Made by a program: the position numbers and the translations under genes. From CAJQQK01 sp963696075 (lineage in GTDB: Bacteria; Pseudomonadota; Alphaproteobacteria; Rhizobiales; Hyphomicrobiaceae), in contig CAVOJD010000012.1 of the NCBI GenBank assembly GCA_963696075.1, positions 14,230 to 78,229 on the forward strand: a stretch of 64,000 nucleotides of DNA, read 5' to 3'. Positions within the stretch are counted from its first letter, which is position 1, and every line of letters begins with the position of its first letter. This document shows, in pieces, positions 46,385-54,557 of the stretch. Below the pieces are notes generated by a model that was not told where the DNA came from, did not search any database, and worked only from the letters and a program-made list of their open reading frames with translations.

Positions 46385-46478
46385 CCGTTTGACGTGAGCC
46401 CTCAGCTGGTCCCGCCGGCGCCCCCTGCCATCAGGTCGGCGTTATCCGACGAAGCGAGCAGCCAAACGGAAACACGGG

Positions 46479-46505
46479 TGAGCCAAAACCGTTCGCGGCG
46501 CGTAG
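46479..46505 (+). promoter_or_regulatory. Weaker ECF-type promoter candidate for the DUF1295 operon
   Basis: TGAGCC (46479-46484), 15 bases, GCGTAG (46500-46505). Five of six bases match the -35 box of the two divergent sites, the spacing is the same, and CGT is shared in the -10 box. It lies 53 bases upstream of the DUF1295 start. Confidence 0.4.
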
Positions 46506-46557
46506 CCTGGATATGAGAAGGGGTGGTGTCGCCCCCTTTCCCCAGGAGTTGACCACC

Positions 46558-47418
46558 ATGTCATTTCAAGACGTGCTCACCCTCATTTTCCTCCAATGGC
46601 TCGCCCTTGCGCTGATCATGACCGCCGGCTGGCTCACCTGGAAGACGACGCGCAATTCCGGCTGGATCGACGCCATCTGGACCCTTGCCATTGGCGTTGT
46701 TGGAACGGCCAGCGCGATCCTGTGGACCACGCCAGGGGCTGCCACGTCCAACCGCTGGATTGTCGCCGCGATGATCGCCGCCTGGGCGCTTCGCCTCGGC
46801 ATCCACATCACTGGCCGCACCGCCGGCATCAGTGATGATCCCCGCTATGCAAAGATTGTCAACGACTGGGGCGACAAGGCCGAGCGCAACATGTTCGGCT
46901 TCCTCCAGGCCCAGGCGTTTTTCGGCGTTCCCCTGACCTTGGCTGTCGCCCTCGCCGCCGCCAACCCCGCCCCGCTGCTGAGCGCCGCCCCCCTCCTCGC
47001 CATCGCCGTCTACCTCGCCGGCATCGCCGGCTCCGCCACCTCCGACCGCCAGCTCACCCGCTTCAAGCAGATGAAGCAGAACGGTGAAACCGATAAGAAG
47101 GTCTGCGATATTGGGCTATGGGCTTATTCGCGCCACCCCAACTACTTCTTCGAATTCGTCATCTGGTCCTCGTTCGCCCTCTTCGCCTTCAATGCCTCGG
47201 GCGCTTGGAACTGGGGCTTCCTCGCCGTCCTCGCGCCAGCCTGCATGTATTGGCTGCTGCGCTACGTCTCCGGCGTCCCCCCACTGGAACAGCACATGGT
47301 CGCCCGCTATGGCGACGCCTACCGCAACTACCAGAAGCGTGTCAGCGTCTTCTTCCCCTGGCCCCCCGGCCCCGGCCCATCACGCCTTTCCCGGGCGGTC
47401 GCGAATTCGGAGAGTTGA
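46558..47418 (+). CDS. DUF1295 membrane protein (steroid 5-alpha-reductase-like fold)
   Basis: 286 residues with about seven hydrophobic segments. ATG 46558 follows CCAGGAG. The family's C-terminal core is clear: DIGLWAYSRHPNYFFEFVIWSSFALF, then VPPLEQHMVARYGDAYRNYQKRVSVFFPW, as in DUF1295 and related 3-oxo-5-alpha-steroid 4-dehydrogenase or isoprenylcysteine methyltransferase folds that use NADPH or SAM at the membrane. Biochemical role unknown; its place between chrR and a lipid methyltransferase gene suggests modification of a membrane fatty acid or quinone. Confidence 0.9.
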   Translation: MSFQDVLTLIFLQWLALALIMTAGWLTWKTTRNSGWIDAIWTLAIGVVGTASAILWTTPGAATSNRWIVAAMIAAWALRLGIHITGRTAGISDDPRYAKIVNDWGDKAERNMFGFLQAQAFFGVPLTLAVALAAANPAPLLSAAPLLAIAVYLAGIAGSATSDRQLTRFKQMKQNGETDKKVCDIGLWAYSRHPNYFFEFVIWSSFALFAFNASGAWNWGFLAVLAPACMYWLLRYVSGVPPLEQHMVARYGDAYRNYQKRVSVFFPWPPGPGPSRLSRAVANSES

Positions 47419-47422
47419 TACC

Positions 47423-48457
47423 GTGGCAATTGTCGAAAGTCTGATCTCGCTCACCGAGCGCGCCCCTCTCCCCGACACGGTCACCCGCGCCGGCGTCCAT
47501 TTCCTCGTCAACCGCACCCGCCGCGCCCTCGGCGACGCCCCCCCGAGCGCCACCCGGGACTTCGCCCGCACGATGTCTGATTTCCCCGTTGCCCTCGCCA
47601 CCGCCGAGGCCAACCAGCAGCACTACGAGATCCCCGCGTCATTCTTCCGAGAGTTCCTCGGGCACCGCGCGAAATATTCCTGCTGCTACTTCGATGACCC
47701 GTCGGCCTCCCTCGACGATGCCGAGGACCGCGCCCTCGAACTCACTGTCGAGAACGCAGATATCCGCGATGGCCAGACCATCCTCGAACTCGGCTGCGGC
47801 TGGGGTTCACTGTCGTTGTGGATCGCGGAGAAATTCCCGAACGCCAACATCACGTCCGTGTCGAACTCCGCATCTCAGCGCGCCCACATCCTCGCCATGG
47901 CCGACCAGCGCGGCCTCACCAATATCAACGTCATCACCGCCGACATGAACGATTTCGAAGCGCCCGCAGGCCACAGCTTCGATCGCATCGTATCTGTCGA
48001 AATGTTCGAACACATCTCCAACTGGCGCGCCCTTCTCACCCGCGCGTCCGGCTGGCTCGCGCCCGACGGCCGCGTCTTCATTCACGTCTTTTCCCACAAA
48101 AGTGCGCCCTACCGCTTCGACCACACCGACAAGGCCGATTGGATCGCCCAGCACTTTTTCACCGGCGGCATCATGCCAAGCCACGACCTTATCCGCGAAT
48201 TCGACGACATCTTCACGGTCGAAGCCGATTGGCGCTGGCCCGGCCACCACTATCAGCTCACCGCCGAGCGCTGGCTCGAAAACTACGACCGCAACAAGGC
48301 TGCAATCGACACCATCCTGAGCGATGTCTACGGCCCCGATGCAGCTCTTTGGCGGCGGCGCTGGCGCCTGTTCTTCCTGGCAACGCGCGGGCTCTTCGGT
48401 CACGCTGGCGGCGATGTCTGGGGCATCAGTCACTACCGGCTAAAGCGAGCTGACTGA
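47423..48457 (+). CDS. Second CFA-synthase-like SAM methyltransferase
   Basis: 344 residues, GTG 47423 with CGGAGAG upstream, four bases after the DUF1295 stop. NQQHYEIPASFFREFLGHRAKYSCCYFDD corresponds to the lipid-substrate site, and TILELGCGWGSLSLWIAEKFP is the SAM loop. IVSVEMFEHISNWRALL and FTGGIMPSHDLI follow. It is shorter at the N-terminus than classical CfaA because the lipid-targeting domain is reduced. The short type resembles methyltransferases that methylate rather than cyclopropanate unsaturated chains (UfaM-like, inference). It is intact, unlike its relative at 41413-42647. Confidence 0.9.
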   Translation: MAIVESLISLTERAPLPDTVTRAGVHFLVNRTRRALGDAPPSATRDFARTMSDFPVALATAEANQQHYEIPASFFREFLGHRAKYSCCYFDDPSASLDDAEDRALELTVENADIRDGQTILELGCGWGSLSLWIAEKFPNANITSVSNSASQRAHILAMADQRGLTNINVITADMNDFEAPAGHSFDRIVSVEMFEHISNWRALLTRASGWLAPDGRVFIHVFSHKSAPYRFDHTDKADWIAQHFFTGGIMPSHDLIREFDDIFTVEADWRWPGHHYQLTAERWLENYDRNKAAIDTILSDVYGPDAALWRRRWRLFFLATRGLFGHAGGDVWGISHYRLKRAD

Positions 48458-48520
48458 ACGAACAGGCACCAGACAATTATCGCCGCACGCCGCGCCGTTG
48501 CACCCATCGCCCGCGTCGCG

Positions 48521-48919
48521 TCACGTCACGGCTTTGGCCGCGAAATAACCGCCAAGCGAACAAAGCGCGATCGCGATCGTCCCATAAGCAATATCAATCG
48601 CAGCCGTCGTGCCGGTAAAAAATTTCAGCGTGGCATAGTTGGTCAGATCATACGTGCCATAGGCCAACGCCCCGAGAAGCCCGCCAAGCACCAGCGCCAT
48701 CAGTGCCGAATTCTCCTTGAGCGCCGGTGAAATAGCGAAGATCACGATCCCGATTGGAAACGAGAAATAAAAGATCGCAGCCGGCACGATTCGGATCGGA
48801 TCGGCCAGCGCATCGCCGAACATCGGCTTGTATATATTCGGCACCGCCCAGGACAGCCAGATCGCATCAATGATCCCGAACACCACCAGGGCGCCGACAT
48901 AGGCAGCAGCATAAGTCAT
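48521..48919 (-). CDS. DUF2177 small membrane protein
   Basis: 132 residues with four hydrophobic helices and the family signature AYVGALVVFGIIDAIWLSW at the N-terminus, then LGGLLGALAYGTYDLTNYATLKFF. DUF2177 genes are recurrent neighbours of ChrR/CFA/DUF1295 loci, so it probably belongs to the same regulon despite convergent orientation. No function is known; a lipid carrier or channel role would fit its size. No clear copy of the TGATCC/CGT promoter was found upstream (TGATGC is present but the -10 box does not match). Confidence 0.88.
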   Translation of the reverse strand: MTYAAAYVGALVVFGIIDAIWLSWAVPNIYKPMFGDALADPIRIVPAAIFYFSFPIGIVIFAISPALKENSALMALVLGGLLGALAYGTYDLTNYATLKFFTGTTAAIDIAYGTIAIALCSLGGYFAAKAVT

Positions 48920-49085
48920 TGGCTGGAGTACCTTCGAACCTGATTATTGTTGCTAGGGCTACGTTGCCCCGCATCACTTGGATTTGAATAGACCCACCGA
49001 GAATAGCCCAGCCGCCCGGATTTATCGCGCCGCCATCATCTCGATGATCGGCCCCCTAATCGGTTCCAAATCCCCCCGCGACGAT
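48920..49085. other. Intergenic stretch before the MITE-like element
   Basis: Together with the element at 49086-49357 this makes a 484-base gene-free region up to 49404. The first part contains the promoter area of the DUF2177 gene and no protein-like frame. No tRNA or transposase is seen. Confidence 0.5.
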
Positions 49086-49357
49086 CTAGAGTGGTTCAGG
49101 ACTAGATGGAATCAATTCTGTTTTAAAAGGCGCGCCGATCCACCAGGAGGGCGGCGCAGAGCATATCGGGGATATGGTCAAGCCGTCCGACGCCGTGGGC
49201 GGCGCGCCTTTTAAAACCCGCAGGGCCGGGCGGATTTGGCCCGATACCATCGCCGTCTGTCTCGTCCGTAGTACCACTACGCACTTCGCCAGCCGGCTCG
49301 GTCTCGAACCAAATCCACCTCGGCAGAATGGTTCCATCTAGTCCTGAACCACTCTAG
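49086..49357. mobile_element. MITE-like element with 26-base terminal inverted repeats and a nested inverted repeat
   Basis: The 272-base element has perfect 26-base ends (49086-49111 and 49332-49357), starting CTAGAGTGGTTCAGG. Pairing continues imperfectly through an ATTCTG shared by both arms. Inside, TTTTAAAAGGCGCGCC (49121-49136) is matched perfectly by its complement at 49201-49216. No transposase is encoded. The ends can be read as TA-flanked GAGTGG...CCACTC, the target style of IS630/mariner elements, so mobilisation in trans is plausible. Confidence 0.75.
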
Positions 49358-49403
49358 TATCGCGCCATCTCTCGAGACGGATGAACACCGGAGACGCCGA
49401 GCC

Positions 49404-49754
49404 ATGCTGATTGCGATTGTTGAAATCCCGCGCGCCGCCCCGAAACCCGACAAGGACGGTGCCGTGGCCCGCGGCCTCTCCTCCGCCCCGATCTATCGCA
49501 AGGTCGACGGCCTCATCCGCAAGGATTTCCTGAACGGCGAAGAAGGCGGCGGCGGCGTCTACCTGTTCGAAAGCCGCGAGACCGCCGAGGCCTGGTTCAA
49601 CGATGAATGGTGGGGCTGGATCGAGGAACGCTTCGGCGCCCGCCCCAAGCTCACCTTCTATGACCACTACGTCACGGTCGACAACGCGGGTGGCTGCATC
49701 CGTGTCGATGGCAAGCCCGTCGAGATCGAAGACGCCAGCGAAGCCGCCGAATAG
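49404..49754 (+). CDS. YdhR-like small monooxygenase-fold protein
   Basis: 116 residues forming one ferredoxin-like alpha/beta barrel unit: MLIAIVEIPRAAPKPD, IYRKVDGLIRKDFLNGEEGGGGVYLFESRETAEAWF and a C-terminal strand TFYDHYVTVD. The order matches the dimeric YdhR/antibiotic-biosynthesis monooxygenase family of cofactor-free enzymes. Substrate unknown. The start lies 46 bases after the MITE-like element, so its promoter may be shared with or supplied by that element. The GST gene follows 12 bases downstream, suggesting co-transcription. Confidence 0.8.
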   Translation: MLIAIVEIPRAAPKPDKDGAVARGLSSAPIYRKVDGLIRKDFLNGEEGGGGVYLFESRETAEAWFNDEWWGWIEERFGARPKLTFYDHYVTVDNAGGCIRVDGKPVEIEDASEAAE

Positions 49755-49766
49755 CCATCTCGGATC

Positions 49767-50435
49767 ATGGCAACCACGCCACCAAACGCCGCGCGCATTC
49801 TCTATGGCGCAGGCTCCATGCGCACGCTGCGCGTCCACTGGGCGCTGGCCGAACTGGGCCTCGCCTACACCTCCAGGCCCATCCGCTCACGCAGCGGCGA
49901 AACCGAGACCCCGGCCTACCGCCGCCTCAACCCGCGCGGCAAGATCCCCGTCCTGTGCGACGGCGATCTCACCATCAGCGAAAGCCCCGCCATCGTCACC
50001 TACCTCGGCGAGCGCTACGCCACCGCCGAATCGCCCCTCGTGCCGAAGGACCTTGAGGCCCGCACCCGCTACAACGAGTGGCTCTCGTTCATCACCATGG
50101 AGCTCGACGCAACCAGCCTCTACGTCCTGCGCCGCCATGAAGGACTGCCCGAAATCTACGGCGCAGCGCCCACCGCCACCAAGGTCGCCCGCGACTATTT
50201 CCTGCGCCAGATCAACGCCGCCGCCGAGGATATGTCCGACGGCCGCCCCCACCTCGTCGCCGCCACCTTCACGGGCGCAGACATCGTCATGACGACCTGC
50301 TTGCTCTGGGCCGACAGCCTCGACCTGCCGCTACCGGAAGTCTTCCAAGCCTACCTCAAAACCCAAACCGCGCGGCCAGCCTTCCAAACCGCCCGCACCG
50401 CCAACACCCCACCTGCCCTGAACCCTGAAACCTGA
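49767..50435 (+). CDS. Glutathione S-transferase family protein
   Basis: 222 residues. N-terminal thioredoxin-like domain with GAGSMRTLRVHWALAELGL (glutathione site, Ser in place of Cys), NPRGKIPVLCDGDLTISESPAIVTYLGE with the cis-Pro and the ES motif that holds gamma-glutamyl. A helical C-terminal domain follows. A detoxification or isomerase role is likely. The last residues (NPET) are encoded by the first units of a TGAACCC-type repeat that also supplies the stop codon. Confidence 0.9.
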   Translation: MATTPPNAARILYGAGSMRTLRVHWALAELGLAYTSRPIRSRSGETETPAYRRLNPRGKIPVLCDGDLTISESPAIVTYLGERYATAESPLVPKDLEARTRYNEWLSFITMELDATSLYVLRRHEGLPEIYGAAPTATKVARDYFLRQINAAAEDMSDGRPHLVAATFTGADIVMTTCLLWADSLDLPLPEVFQAYLKTQTARPAFQTARTANTPPALNPET

Positions 50436-50450
50436 ACCCTGAACCCTGAA
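50415..50450. repeat. Short tandem repeat, TGAACCC-like
   Basis: About five units of CCCTGAA with occasional extra A run through the 3' end of the GST gene and past its TGA, stopping five bases before the stop codon of the convergent acyl-CoA synthetase gene. Confidence 0.7.
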
Positions 50451-50454
50451 ACCT

Positions 50455-51975
50455 TCAAACCTCATCCCTCAACGCCGTCTTCAGGATCTTGCCGTAGTTG
50501 TTCTTCGGAAGGTCATCGACAAACACATACCGCTTCGGCCGCTTGAACCGCGCAATCTGGCTCAGGCACATCTGGTCGAGCGCACGATCATCCGGCTGCC
50601 CCGCTGCCGCCGCCTCCCCCGGCTGCCGCACGACGAACGCGACCACCTCCTCGCCCCAGTCGGGGTGCGGCGCCCCGATCACCGCACACTCCCTGACGCC
50701 CGGGTGCATCAGCAGCACTTCCTCGATTTCGCGTGGATAGATGTTCGTCCCGCCTGAGATGATCATGTCCTTCGACCGGTCCTTGAGCGTCAAGAACCCC
50801 TCCTCATCGACCGAACCGAGATCGCCCGTCCAAAGCCATCCATCCCTGAGCGCTTTCTCGTTGGCCGCCGGGTTCTCCCAATAGCCCGCCATGACGCAAT
50901 CACTCTTGGTGACAACTTCACCAATCTCCCCCGCCGGCAGCTCCCGGCCACTCTCGTCGACCACCCGGAACGCAACCCCCGTGCGCGCAATGCCAACGCT
51001 CATCAGCCGCGCTTCGTAACGTGGATGGTCGCGCTCACCATGCATCGCCTGCGGCAACCCCGTGATCGTCATCGGCAACTCGCCCTGCCCGTAAAGCCCA
51101 TAGAACCGCGGCCCCAGCTTCTCGAGCCCCTGCCTGAGATCAGCCAGATACATCGGCGCCCCGCCATAGATGATCACCGAAAGCCCGGACGTATCCGTCG
51201 CCCCGCAGTTCTCATCCGCCAACAGCCGCGTCACCATCGTCGGCGCAGCAAACATCGACACGTTTTGGTGGGTCGCAAACGCGCTCAGGATCTGGGACGT
51301 ATCGAACCCTTTGTAGATGACGTTGTTGCCCCCCTTGATGATCTGCGCGAGGCCATAGATGCCTGCGCCGTGCGACAGCGGCGCGGCATGCACCATCGTC
51401 GTGCCGGGTCCCGGTTGATGGATGTCGGCGGCATAGGCGTGCGAACAAAACAGCAGGTTTCGATGCGTCAGCACCGCCCCCTTGGGCCGCCCCGTCGTCC
51501 CGCTCGTATAGAACAGCCAGGCCGGATCGGTGGCCTCGCCGGGCAATAACTGAGCCCCATCCCCCGTCAACAACCGTTGATAATCCGCCCCATCCGTGAC
51601 GATTACCTCGGGCCAGGCGACATCGGCCGCCTCTGATACCCCGGCCGCCAGCTCCGGTGTCATGATCACCAGCTTGGCACCTGAATTCTCGAGGATCCAC
51701 GCCATCTCGCGCGGATGCAGCTTGGCGTTGATCGGCACCGCCACCAGCCCCGCCCGCCAGATACCGAACAGACACGGAAAGAACGCCGCCGAGTTGGTCA
51801 TCGCGATCCCGACCCGGTCCCCCGCCTGAAGCCCATGACGCCCGATAAGCCGCCCCGCGATCTGCGCCACCTGCTGCTCGAGCCGGCCATACGTCAGGCA
51901 GCCGTCGTAGGATGTAATCGCGCTTTCCTCAGGCCAGGCCCGCGCAACACGGTTAAGGATGTAGGAGAGGTTCAT
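50455..51975 (-). CDS. Acyl-CoA synthetase (AMP-forming, ANL superfamily)
   Basis: 506 residues from ATG 51975; a TTG four codons upstream is less likely. Adenylate-forming motifs: LFYTSGTTGRPKGAVLTH (A3/P-loop-like) near residue 155-172, GLYGQGELPM, WLWTGDLGSVDEEGFLTLKDRSKDMIISGG and the C-terminal catalytic Lys in KNNYGKILKTALR. It ligates CoA to a fatty or aromatic acid using ATP. Specificity cannot be read. It is convergent with the GST gene (19-base gap) and divergent from the ketopantoate-reductase-like gene. Confidence 0.93.
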   Translation of the reverse strand: MNLSYILNRVARAWPEESAITSYDGCLTYGRLEQQVAQIAGRLIGRHGLQAGDRVGIAMTNSAAFFPCLFGIWRAGLVAVPINAKLHPREMAWILENSGAKLVIMTPELAAGVSEAADVAWPEVIVTDGADYQRLLTGDGAQLLPGEATDPAWLFYTSGTTGRPKGAVLTHRNLLFCSHAYAADIHQPGPGTTMVHAAPLSHGAGIYGLAQIIKGGNNVIYKGFDTSQILSAFATHQNVSMFAAPTMVTRLLADENCGATDTSGLSVIIYGGAPMYLADLRQGLEKLGPRFYGLYGQGELPMTITGLPQAMHGERDHPRYEARLMSVGIARTGVAFRVVDESGRELPAGEIGEVVTKSDCVMAGYWENPAANEKALRDGWLWTGDLGSVDEEGFLTLKDRSKDMIISGGTNIYPREIEEVLLMHPGVRECAVIGAPHPDWGEEVVAFVVRQPGEAAAAGQPDDRALDQMCLSQIARFKRPKRYVFVDDLPKNNYGKILKTALRDEV

Positions 51976-52219
51976 CGTCACCGCCAAACAGGTTGGTTGA
52001 ACGCTTCAAGACTGCACGCCAGGCTGCAAACCAGCACCTCAAAGACTGCCACCCGCACCTCTGCCGGGCAAGCCGCCAACCGCGCCGCGCCTTGGCCTTT
52101 TCCCAAAGCGGCCGCGTGAGCCCGTCGACCATCCCCGTGACGATTGACAACGCCCCGCCCCATCCCCTTGATGCCGCATCCGAACAAGATACGCGATCAA
52201 TCAATGAAAGGGATTTGAG

Positions 52220-53149
52220 ATGCGCATTGCCATCATCGGCGTCGGCGCGATGGGGTCGGTCTACGCCGGGCTGCTCGCCGACGAAGGCGGCCACGAGGTC
52301 ATCGCCATCGATTCGTGGGCCGACCACGTCGACGCCATCAACAAGAACGGCCTGCGCGTCGAAGGCGCCAGCGGCGATCGCACCGTCAAGCTGACCGCGA
52401 CGACCAACCCCGCCGACGCCAGGGACGCAGATCTGGTCATCATCGCAACCAAGCACGACGGCGTCGAAGCTGCCGCCAAAGCAGCCCTCGAGATCGCCAA
52501 GCCTGACGCTCCCATCCTCACCATCCAGAACGGCCTCGGCAGCGCCGACCTGGTCGCAAACATCGTCGGCTCCGACCGCATCATGATGGGTGTCGTCGGC
52601 GGCTTCGGTGCCTCCATGAAAGGCCCCGGCCACGCCCACCACAACGGCATGGAGTTCCTTCGCCTCGGCGAAATGGACGGCGGCATGACCGAACGCCTCG
52701 AAACCGTCGCCGAAGCCTGGCGCGCCGGCTCGTTCAAGGTCCTCACCTTCGACGACATCCACAAGATGGTCTGGGAAAAGCTGATCTGTAACTGCACCTA
52801 TTCCGGCATTTGCGCCATCACCGGCCTGCGCGTCGGCGAAGTCCAGGCCGACCCCTACGCGTGGTCGATCGCGAGCGCCTGCGCGCTTGAGGCCTTCAAC
52901 GTCGCCCGCGCCAAGGGCATCACGCTCGATTTCGACGATCCGGTCGCCTACGTGCGCAACTTCGGCCAGAAGATCCCCAACGCCCGCCCCTCCATGCTTC
53001 TCGACCACATCGCCGGCCGCAACGCCGAGATCGAGAACATCAACGGCGCCATCCCGCGCGAAGGCGGCAAATTGGGCGTTGCAACGCCTGTGAACTCCAC
53101 CCTTGTCGCCATTCTTCGCGCCAAGGAAGCGAGTTTCGGTCGAGATTAA
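52220..53149 (+). CDS. Ketopantoate reductase family protein (2-dehydropantoate 2-reductase-like)
   Basis: 309 residues. Rossmann start MRIAIIGVGAMGSVYAGLLAD binds NADPH. A middle IATKHDGVEAAAKAAL and TIQNGLGSAD carry the conserved Asn, and the helical C-terminal domain has WEKLICNCTYSGICAITGLRVGE with the catalytic Lys and Asn. AAAGGGATTTGAG precedes ATG 52220. It may be PanE of pantothenate synthesis or a paralogue acting on another 2-oxoacid; many alphaproteobacteria carry several, so the symbol is withheld. Confidence 0.88.
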   Translation: MRIAIIGVGAMGSVYAGLLADEGGHEVIAIDSWADHVDAINKNGLRVEGASGDRTVKLTATTNPADARDADLVIIATKHDGVEAAAKAALEIAKPDAPILTIQNGLGSADLVANIVGSDRIMMGVVGGFGASMKGPGHAHHNGMEFLRLGEMDGGMTERLETVAEAWRAGSFKVLTFDDIHKMVWEKLICNCTYSGICAITGLRVGEVQADPYAWSIASACALEAFNVARAKGITLDFDDPVAYVRNFGQKIPNARPSMLLDHIAGRNAEIENINGAIPREGGKLGVATPVNSTLVAILRAKEASFGRD

Positions 53150-53605
53150 CGAGCTGCGCGATATTGTCGCACCTGCAACTCAACCATCGTACCGCCTGGC
53201 GAACACAACTCTTCGCCGGGCGGCGCGAATGCTTGCTTCAGGAATTGTTTTAACTTTCCGACCCCCAAGAAGTATTTGCCAATATTCCCGCGCCAAGTCG
53301 TTTCTTGGCGATCAACATCGGCCCGCGCCATCGCTTCCGTGCGATCCTGGTTCGACACACGCGCCCGCCAATATTCCGCGCCAAAACCAAGAGTTCACGT
53401 TAGAAAAAGATCATAAAATGCTGTTAACCATAACAAATTCATAACTTGCACGATCAACACCCAACGCGCGAGAAGGCAGTGTCTTGATCGTCACGGTCAA
53501 GACGGCCCGTCGAGGGAACGCGGGACTGAAGTGTGGGGGGACGAGGGGCAACCGCTCTCGATCATTCCCCTGCGCGCAAAGCAACGCGAGTTGGGAGTAT
53601 CATTC
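53150..53605. other. 456-base gap with a hairpin, a 17-base repeat pair and a CtrA half-site
   Basis: No protein-like frame. CGCCAAG-TCGTTT-CTTGGCG (53291-53310) forms a perfect stem. GCCAATATTCC(C)GCGCCAA occurs near 53277 and again near 53367. TTAACCAT at 53424-53431, a CtrA half-site sequence, lies in an AT-rich patch about 175 bases before the M15 peptidase start. This is probably the control region of that gene. Confidence 0.45.
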
Positions 53606-54406
53606 ATGACGCACGACGAGCTGGCGCGCGATAGCCGTTGCCACATCGCTGACCGTTGTCGACTATTTGCGACCCTTTCACTCTTTGCCATCGCCTTCGT
53701 GGCGACACTGGGCCTGGCCCGGCCGGCCCTGGCCGATGGCGGCCTTGAGACCCAGAAAGGCGGCCTGTTCCATCGCAAGGGTTTCATTTCGCCTGAAATC
53801 TACCGTCGCAAGGAACCGCCGAAGACCACCGCGAGCCAATCGCAATCCAACACGAGAGTGGCCAGCCGCACCTCCACGACCCCGTCGACGACACGGGCCA
53901 GAAAAACAACCACCAGCACCCAGCCCTCAAAGCGCCGCATCCCCCAGCGCGTCGTGAGGCGCCGCGAACAGAAGGTCGCCCGCACGCCCACCCCGGCGAA
54001 AAAGCCGGTCCGCGTCGCAAGCCTGACCCAGGAAGTGCCCTCATCGAGCTCATCAGGCTCATCAGGCCCATCAAAGCCCACCACACCGAGCGTCACCGGT
54101 GGCGCAGCACGCGTGCAGTGGGCCGCAAGCAGCCGCTGCGTTCCCGCCCGCCTGCGCAACGCGATCAACCACGTCGCCCGCACCTACGGCCGCGTCCGCG
54201 TGAATTCCACCTGCCGCAGCCGGCGTCACAATCGCCGTGTTGGGGGCGCGAGTCGCTCGTACCACATGCTCGGCAAGGCAGCCGACATTCGCGTATTCGG
54301 GAACATTCGTGGCGCCGCGCGCTATCTGCGCTCCGTTGCCGGCGGCTACAAGCATTACGGTGGCGGTCTGTTCCACATCGACACCGGTCCGAAACGGAGC
54401 TGGTGA
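53606..54406 (+). CDS. Secreted M15-type peptidase (D-Ala-D-Ala carboxypeptidase-like, Peptidase_M15_3)
   Basis: 266 residues from ATG 53606 (GGGAG eight bases upstream). The N-terminus is a signal segment (LFATLSLFAIAFVATLGLARPALAD). Residues about 60-165 are a basic Ser/Thr/Lys-rich linker that could bind peptidoglycan or anionic polymers. The C-terminal domain has STCRSRRHNRRVGGASRSYHMLGKAADI with the His/Asp zinc ligands and GGGLFHIDTGPKRSW with the third His. Such enzymes cut peptide cross-bridges of the cell wall. A strong terminator follows. Confidence 0.88.
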   Translation: MTHDELARDSRCHIADRCRLFATLSLFAIAFVATLGLARPALADGGLETQKGGLFHRKGFISPEIYRRKEPPKTTASQSQSNTRVASRTSTTPSTTRARKTTTSTQPSKRRIPQRVVRRREQKVARTPTPAKKPVRVASLTQEVPSSSSSGSSGPSKPTTPSVTGGAARVQWAASSRCVPARLRNAINHVARTYGRVRVNSTCRSRRHNRRVGGASRSYHMLGKAADIRVFGNIRGAARYLRSVAGGYKHYGGGLFHIDTGPKRSW

Positions 54407-54472
54407 GCCGGAACGACTGAAACCAAGCGACCTGGCTTCGGCGTACCCCCCGCACGTCGTTGCCAGTAAAGG

Positions 54473-54516
54473 GAGCCCCGGTGACCACCCCCAAGGTCGC
54501 TGGGGCTCTTGCTTTT
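54473..54516 (+). terminator. Rho-independent terminator of the M15 peptidase gene
   Basis: GAGCCCC (54473-54479) pairs with GGGGCTC (54502-54508), with further partial pairing inside the arms, followed by TTGCTTTT (54509-54516). It is placed 67 bases after the stop codon at 54406. Confidence 0.75.
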
Positions 54517-54557
54517 CAGGCACACATTCGACGTTCACCGTCCCAATTGGCGGCGAC

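Noticed and set aside
47084..47422. N-terminal extension of the second CFA-like protein overlapping the DUF1295 gene
   Set aside because: The upstream residues are a Ser/Pro/Arg-rich out-of-frame reading of DUF1295; GTG 47423 has a proper ribosome site.
49086..49337. Protein-coding gene inside the MITE-like element
   Set aside because: The frame uses the inverted repeat ends as codons and has no domain or ribosome site; the element is better explained as non-coding.
50415..50450. Telomere-like or replication-terminus repeat
   Set aside because: Too short and irregular; a simple slippage microsatellite explains it.
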